Below, piece after piece: positions 59,519 through 64,000 of a DNA stretch of 64,000 nucleotides. Origin of the DNA: Paraburkholderia fungorum (GTDB lineage Bacteria; Pseudomonadota; Gammaproteobacteria; Burkholderiales; Burkholderiaceae). Below the pieces are notes generated by a model. That model saw only the letters and a program-made list of their open reading frames with translations, did no database searches and was not told the DNA's origin. The stretch's first letter is position 1. Every line of letters begins with the position of its first letter. The position numbers were made by a program, and so were the translations under genes. The DNA is taken from positions 620,001 to 684,000 of the forward strand of contig NZ_CADFGE010000001.1 of NCBI RefSeq assembly GCF_902833645.1. The letters run 5' to 3'.

Positions 59519-59669
59519 ACGCTTTCCGGTGGAGGGTTCCGGTGAGGGTTTCTCGTAGTCAAAAACTAGGCCGTCATGATCCCGTCGGCCTGATCCGCCC
59601 GACGGGCCGCCGTCGTTGCGGCGCGGCTATACGGGCGCATTCGCGATTGCATCCGCAATTGCGTCCGCG

Positions 59670-60845
59670 TCAATTCGACGCCGTGATCGGTTCGACGCGA
59701 CGCGGCGCATAGGTTTCCCAACCGCTGCAGCCCGGGCATTGCCAGTAGAACAGTCGCGCCCTGAAGCCGCAATTCTGGCACGTATACCGTGGCAGATTTT
59801 TGGTGCGCTGCCGAATTAACGTACGCATCAATTCGAGCTCGCTGCGCCGCGGCTCTTCCGCGACGGCTTCCTGAGCTTCCAGAAGACGCGTCATGCCCGC
59901 AAGGTTCGGCGACTTCTGCATCTGCGAGCGCGCCAGTGCATGTGCGGCGTCAGCTCCGCGTATCGCCGCAATATGCGGATAGGTCACGTCGAGCAGATCG
60001 TTCGACGGATAGCGGTCAACCCATGTGGTAAGCAGATCGGCACCATCTTGCGGACGGCCGAGCGCCTCATAGGCCTTCATCAGCTTCTCCGCGACGAGCG
60101 GTAGATAGGCGGAATTCTGCTCCTCGACGCGCCGCCACTGGACGATCGCCGCCTCTTGCGAACCGGCGGATGCATCGACGTCGCCGAACAGGATCGTGGC
60201 GCGCACGTTGGTCGGGTTCGCCTTTAACGCAAAACCGAGTTGACGGCGTGCCTCGTCGGCATTTTTCTGCTGCAGTGCTTCCTGGGCGAGCTCGCAATGG
60301 AACTGCGCGATTTCCTTGTCGAGCGACTCGGCACCCATGGTTTCCAGGTGACGCGCGGTATCGATCGACTTCACCCAGTCTTTCTCGATCTGGTAGATGG
60401 TGAGCAGCGCACGTTGCGCGCCCATCGCGTAGCTGCCGGTTTCGAGCGTGCGGAACGTTTCCTCGGCGCGGTCGAGCAACCCGGCCTTCAGAAAGTCCTG
60501 GCCCAGCTCGTACAGCGCGTGATCGCGCTCGGTGACGGGCAGATCGGTGCGGCTCAGCAGGTTCTGATGCACGCGAATCGCGCGGTCAGTCTCACCGCGG
60601 CGGCGGAACAGGTTACCCAGCGCGAAGTGCAACTCGATCGTTTCCGGGTCGAGTTTGACGACTTCGATAAACGCGTCGATCGCCTGGTCGGGCTGCTCGT
60701 TGAGCAGAAAATTCAGGCCGCGGAAGTACGAACGCGGCAGGTTGGCGCTTTCGGACAGCAGCGTCTTGAGGTCGTAGCGTGCGGCCATCCAGCCGAACGC
60801 AAAAGCGACGGGTATGACAAGCAGCCACCAGAAGTCTAGATCCAT
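59670..60845 (-). CDS. lapB: lipopolysaccharide assembly protein B
   Basis: 391 residues. One N-terminal membrane anchor (LDFWWLLVIPVAFAFGWMAA), a row of TPR repeats (about 60-340), and a C-terminal rubredoxin-like zinc ribbon with C-x2-C pairs (TCQNCGF and CPGCSG). LapB/YciM lies at the inner membrane and regulates LpxC turnover through FtsH. Follows lapA, as in E. coli. Confidence 0.94.
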   Translation of the reverse strand: MDLDFWWLLVIPVAFAFGWMAARYDLKTLLSESANLPRSYFRGLNFLLNEQPDQAIDAFIEVVKLDPETIELHFALGNLFRRRGETDRAIRVHQNLLSRTDLPVTERDHALYELGQDFLKAGLLDRAEETFRTLETGSYAMGAQRALLTIYQIEKDWVKSIDTARHLETMGAESLDKEIAQFHCELAQEALQQKNADEARRQLGFALKANPTNVRATILFGDVDASAGSQEAAIVQWRRVEEQNSAYLPLVAEKLMKAYEALGRPQDGADLLTTWVDRYPSNDLLDVTYPHIAAIRGADAAHALARSQMQKSPNLAGMTRLLEAQEAVAEEPRRSELELMRTLIRQRTKNLPRYTCQNCGFRARLFYWQCPGCSGWETYAPRRVEPITASN

Positions 60846-60914
60846 GCGATTAATGCAAATGTGCGGGACAGCGAAAACGGAAAGCCACGCTTGAGAGGCG
60901 CGGCAGAAGACAGC

Positions 60915-61208
60915 TTAGATCAGCGGCGGCATGGGCGGTTGTTCGACCACGACCGGGGCTTCGCGCGCCACACGCAACTCACGCTTGAGCCGGCCATTCT
61001 CCATGCGCAGGCGCACCATTGCCGGCATCGCCGAAACCAGGCCGGCCAGCAGCCCCACCGCGAAGAACGCGAGGCCGATCAGGATCAAAGGCGCCGACCA
61101 CGCGTAGCCGGCGAGGAAATTCAGCGTAGCAGGTTGCGTATTGGAGAGCGCGAGCACCAGCAGGAGCACGAACACCAGCACACGGATCAGCCAGACGATA
61201 AATTTCAT
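60915..61208 (-). CDS. lapA: lipopolysaccharide assembly protein A domain protein
   Basis: 97 residues with two membrane helices (VFVLLLVLALSN and LILIGLAFFAVGLLAGLV) and a charged cytoplasmic tail. Size and arrangement match LapA (YciS). Located 69 bases upstream of lapB, so an operon; together they help balance LPS and phospholipid synthesis. Confidence 0.9.
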   Translation of the reverse strand: MKFIVWLIRVLVFVLLLVLALSNTQPATLNFLAGYAWSAPLILIGLAFFAVGLLAGLVSAMPAMVRLRMENGRLKRELRVAREAPVVVEQPPMPPLI

Positions 61209-61366
61209 GAATAGGTCTCTTGACGGCAGTTGCGGGGTGACGCCGGCTTGATGACGCGTCGCGCCACGGTGTTGCCCGCGCCGAAGTGACCCGTATTGTA
61301 ATGGATGCCCTCGCGGCTGGGCAGGAACTGGCTGATAGAGGACTGACGCGGGGAAAATTGCGGACG

Positions 61367-61393
61367 AAAAAAAAGCGCCCGAAGGCGCTTTTT
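61367..61393. terminator. bidirectional terminator between ihfB and lapA
   Basis: AGCGCC and GGCGCT with a CGAA loop, flanked by A8 and T5. On the minus strand the T-run follows the stem, so it ends ihfB transcripts 70 bases past the stop. Confidence 0.85.
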
Positions 61394-61463
61394 CTGGTCT
61401 TTTGCCGTCTGGCTTTGGCCGCTGACGCTACCAATGCCATGCTGCGAACCGCACAGCGAAGCA

Positions 61464-61790
61464 TTACAGGTCGTCGTCATCCGGCTCATCGGCCTTCAAC
61501 GGCTCGCCCGAACGTCGGTCTACCCGCTCGCGCAATTCCTTGCCCGGCTTGAAGTGCGGCACATACTTCTCAGGTACCAGCACCTTCTCGCCCGACTTCG
61601 GGTTGCGCCCGACGCGGGACGGACGACGATTAAGGCCGAAGCTGCCGAAGCCGCGAATTTCAATCCGATGACCGTTGGCAAGCGCCTCCGACATCGCATC
61701 AAGCATCGTCTTCACCGCGAAATCCGCATCCTTAAGTACAAGTTGCGGAAATCGCGTAGCCAGCTGGGCGACCAATTCCGATTTGGTCAT
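61464..61790 (-). CDS. ihfB: integration host factor subunit beta
   Basis: 108 residues. N-terminal [15 protein letters not shown] and the HU/IHF arm signature [22 protein letters not shown] cut as [12 protein letters not shown]...[11 protein letters not shown] bends DNA at specific sites in the nucleoid. The C-terminus has an acidic DDDD tail, longer than in E. coli (94). Directly downstream of rpsA as in most proteobacteria. Confidence 0.96.
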   Translation of the reverse strand: MTKSELVAQLATRFPQLVLKDADFAVKTMLDAMSEALANGHRIEIRGFGSFGLNRRPSRVGRNPKSGEKVLVPEKYVPHFKPGKELRERVDRRSGEPLKADEPDDDDL

Positions 61791-61864
61791 ACTGCAGCAG
61801 ACCTCTCAAGAAAACGCCGGGTCGCCCCCGTGTTTTTCGCCCCGAAGGAAGTCCCCTCGGAGGG

Positions 61865-61883
61865 CCTGGCGCAAAGCGCCAGG
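61865..61883 (-). other. hairpin in the rpsA-ihfB intergenic RNA
   Basis: CCTGGCGC and GCGCCAGG form a perfect 8-bp stem with an AAA loop, 18 bases beyond the rpsA stop and without a T-tract. Probably a processing or attenuation structure that lets ihfB be partly read through from rpsA. Confidence 0.5.
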
Positions 61884-61900
61884 TTGGGGGCGTTCCTCAA

Positions 61901-63616
61901 TTACTGGTTCTGACCGTCGAGCTTGGCCTTCAGCAGCGCGCCGAGGTTCGTCGTGCCGGTAGCAGCCGAGCTCGAATCCGACGAAGCCAGGCCGCGGATC
62001 GCTTCCTGTTGCTCAGCAGAATCCTTGGCCTTGACCGACAGGTTGATGCCACGCGACTTGCGATCGATGTTGATGATCATCGCGTTGACCTTGTCGCCTT
62101 CCTTCAGCACGTTGCGAGCATCTTCCACGCGGTCTTGAGCGATTTCCGAAGCGCGCAGGTAGCCTTCGACTTCCGCCGACAGCTGAACCACCGCACCCTT
62201 CGCATCTACCGTCTTGACCACGCCGTCGACGATCGAACCCTTGTCGTTCATTGCAACGAAGTTGCTGAACGGGTCGCCTTCGAGCTGCTTGATACCCAGC
62301 GAAATGCGTTCCTTCTCGACGTCGATGCCGAGAACGATCGCTTCCACTTCGTCGCCCTTCTTGTACTTGCGAACCGCTTCTTCGCCCGTTTCCGACCACG
62401 ACAGGTCCGACAGGTGAACCAGACCGTCGATGCCGCCCGGCAGACCGATGAAGACGCCGAAGTCGGTGATCGACTTGATTGCGCCTTGCAGCTTGTCGCC
62501 CTTCTTGAAGTTGCGGCTGAAGTCGTCCCACGGGTTCGGCTTGCATTGCTTCATGCCGAGGCTGATACGGCGGCGGTCTTCGTCGATTTCGAGAACCATG
62601 ACTTCGACTTCGTCGCCCAACTGAACAACCTTCGACGGTGCAACGTTCTTGTTCGTCCAGTCCATTTCCGACACGTGAACCAGGCCTTCGATGCCCGATT
62701 CGACTTCGACGAATGCGCCGTAGTCGGTGATGTTGGTGACCTTACCGAACAGGCGCGTGCCCGACGGGTAACGGCGCGAGATGCCTTCCCACGGATCGTC
62801 GCCCAGTTGCTTGATACCCAGCGAAACGCGGTTCTTCTCTTGATCGAACTTGAGGATCTTCGCGGTGACTTCCTGGCCAACCGACAGAACTTCGCTCGGG
62901 TGACGCACACGACGCCATGCGATGTCGGTGATGTGCAGCAGGCCGTCGATACCGCCGAGGTCCACGAACGCGCCGTAATCGGTGATGTTCTTCACCACGC
63001 CTTCCACGATCGCGCCTTCCTTCAGCGTTTCGAGCAGCTTTGCGCGCTCTTCGCCCTGGGTTGCTTCGATCACGGCACGGCGCGACAGCACGACGTTGTT
63101 ACGCTTGCGGTCGAGCTTGATGACGCGGAATTCCAGCGTCTTGCCTTCGTACGGGGTCGTGTCCTTCACCGGACGCGTATCCACCAGCGAACCCGGCAGG
63201 AACGCACGGATGCCGTTGACCATGACGGTCATGCCGCCCTTGACCTTGCCCGTGATCGTACCGGTCACGAGTTCGTTGTTGTCGAGAGCCTTTTCCAGCG
63301 ACAGCCACGAAGCGAGGCGCTTCGCCTTGTCGCGCGACAGGATCGTGTCGCCATAGCCGTTTTCCAGCGCGTCGATCGCGACGGAAACGAAGTCGCCCGC
63401 CTGCACTTCTACCTCGCCCGCGTCGTTCAGGAACTCTTCGAGCGGGATGTAGGCTTCGGACTTGAGACCAGCGTTGACGACCACGAAGTTGTGGTCAACA
63501 CGCACGACTTCGGCGGAGATCACTTCGCCGGCGCGCATGTCTTGCTTGGTCAGCGACTCTTCGAACAGAGCCGCAAAAGATTCGGTATTCGGGTTGGAAG
63601 TTTGCAGGTCGGACAT
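61901..63616 (-). CDS. rpsA: 30S ribosomal protein S1
   Basis: 571 residues with six S1 RNA-binding repeats, seen as recurring units ([42 protein letters not shown] and similar). It binds mRNA on the 30S subunit and helps translation start. The ATG at 63616 ([14 protein letters not shown]) is chosen over one six codons earlier. No ribosome site lies before it (AT-rich AAATTTTGATTTTT instead), as known for rpsA mRNAs that are autoregulated by S1. Confidence 0.97.
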   Translation of the reverse strand: MSDLQTSNPNTESFAALFEESLTKQDMRAGEVISAEVVRVDHNFVVVNAGLKSEAYIPLEEFLNDAGEVEVQAGDFVSVAIDALENGYGDTILSRDKAKRLASWLSLEKALDNNELVTGTITGKVKGGMTVMVNGIRAFLPGSLVDTRPVKDTTPYEGKTLEFRVIKLDRKRNNVVLSRRAVIEATQGEERAKLLETLKEGAIVEGVVKNITDYGAFVDLGGIDGLLHITDIAWRRVRHPSEVLSVGQEVTAKILKFDQEKNRVSLGIKQLGDDPWEGISRRYPSGTRLFGKVTNITDYGAFVEVESGIEGLVHVSEMDWTNKNVAPSKVVQLGDEVEVMVLEIDEDRRRISLGMKQCKPNPWDDFSRNFKKGDKLQGAIKSITDFGVFIGLPGGIDGLVHLSDLSWSETGEEAVRKYKKGDEVEAIVLGIDVEKERISLGIKQLEGDPFSNFVAMNDKGSIVDGVVKTVDAKGAVVQLSAEVEGYLRASEIAQDRVEDARNVLKEGDKVNAMIINIDRKSRGINLSVKAKDSAEQQEAIRGLASSDSSSAATGTTNLGALLKAKLDGQNQ

Positions 63617-63803
63617 AAAAATCAAAATTTGCATGGTTCTCGCGGTGCCCGGCTGACCGGATGATCAGCAATGACGGCTATGTGCGAATGCCACGCGGGG
63701 TTAAGGGGTTAATACACGCTCCACGACACTCGCGGAGCACCTACTGACAACGCCTACTTCTACTGCGCCCGCTGCCCGGATATCCTCAGATACCACTCGG
63801 ACA

Positions 63804-64000
63804 TCAAGCATGCGGGACCAATGCTTCGTACCACTGCACCACCTGTTCAACCGCCTGGTCGATCGACAATGCCGAAGTATCAAGCAGCTTTGCATCCGCT
63901 GCGGGCTTGAGCGGCGCGGCCGCGCGCTGACTGTCACGCTCGTCGCGCTCACGCAAATCCCGGAGCAAGTCATCTATATTAGCAGAAAATCCTTTTTGGA
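63804..64000 (-). CDS. cmk: cytidylate kinase, C-terminal part (cut by window end)
   Basis: The frame is open to the window edge and encodes the last 64 residues: [26 protein letters not shown] cut as [14 protein letters not shown], then [11 protein letters not shown] and a C-terminal helix. This is the usual Cmk ending ([13 protein letters not shown]). CMP/dCMP kinase; upstream of rpsA as in most proteobacteria. The rest lies outside. Confidence 0.9.
   Translation of the reverse strand, partial: QKGFSANIDDLLRDLRERDERDSQRAAAPLKPAADAKLLDTSALSIDQAVEQVVQWYEALVPHA

Noticed and set aside
62009..63664. 551-codon plus-strand frame
   Set aside because: Antisense of rpsA; codon bias of the S1 gene keeps this strand open.

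Overview
This 64 kb window looks like chromosome of a Burkholderiaceae member, most likely Paraburkholderia. The evidence is the high GC, the block cmk-rpsA-ihfB-lapA-lapB-ugd-hldA-hldD-comEA-cysM-mltB in an order familiar from Burkholderia-type genomes, a dialkylglycine decarboxylase of the same length and key-residue numbering as the Burkholderia cepacia enzyme, and many LysR regulators paired with divergent targets. I saw no rRNA, tRNA, insertion sequence or CRISPR array. The genus is an inference from memory of these families; no search was run.

Layout. 1-5.1 kb: end of an MFS transporter, a class II aldolase, an AraC regulator, a small SnoaL-like protein and a LysR/SDR divergent pair. 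5.5-9.2 kb: a complete alpha-hydroxyketone (CqsA/LqsA/JqsA-type) quorum-sensing module, made of a six-helix membrane histidine kinase, a translationally coupled response regulator with no recognisable DNA-binding domain, and a convergent PLP-dependent autoinducer synthase. 9.5-19.6 kb: a GNAT remnant, a soluble chemoreceptor with reversed domain order, dgdR/dgdA, a LysR/MFS pair, and two divergent DUF1254/DUF1214 envelope proteins. 20-25.5 kb: ilvD; two divergent manganese exporters (mntP and a GDT1/UPF0016 protein), each behind a yybP-ykoY-type Mn riboswitch; a TetR/SDR pair with twin operators.

25.5-35.6 kb: a folded phage C4-like RNA ahead of an orphan protein; a dmeRF-type Ni/Co efflux pair with palindromic operators; a lipoprotein with about 50 Thr-Pro repeats; an SDR with a LysR; and an arsR-acr3-arsC-arsH operon. 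35.6-45.2 kb: a LysR-controlled operon with aldehyde dehydrogenase, an M19 dipeptidase-like protein lacking its first metal motif, a BCCT transporter, a 590-residue protein I do not recognise, a DUF3726-like protein and a RidA protein, followed by an NCS1 permease on the other strand. This operon probably takes up and degrades a quaternary-ammonium or similar nitrogen compound, but the substrate is unknown.

45.3-64 kb is mainly core metabolism: etfBA, the metNIQ methionine importer, a lipase, an enoyl-CoA hydratase homologue without catalytic glutamates, a histone-deacetylase-like amidohydrolase, mltB, cysM, a ComEA-like protein, ADP-heptose and UDP-glucuronate genes, lapAB, ihfB, rpsA and the end of cmk. 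The best leads for new biology are the quorum-sensing module, the BCCT/590-residue operon, the C4-like RNA and the paired Mn riboswitches.
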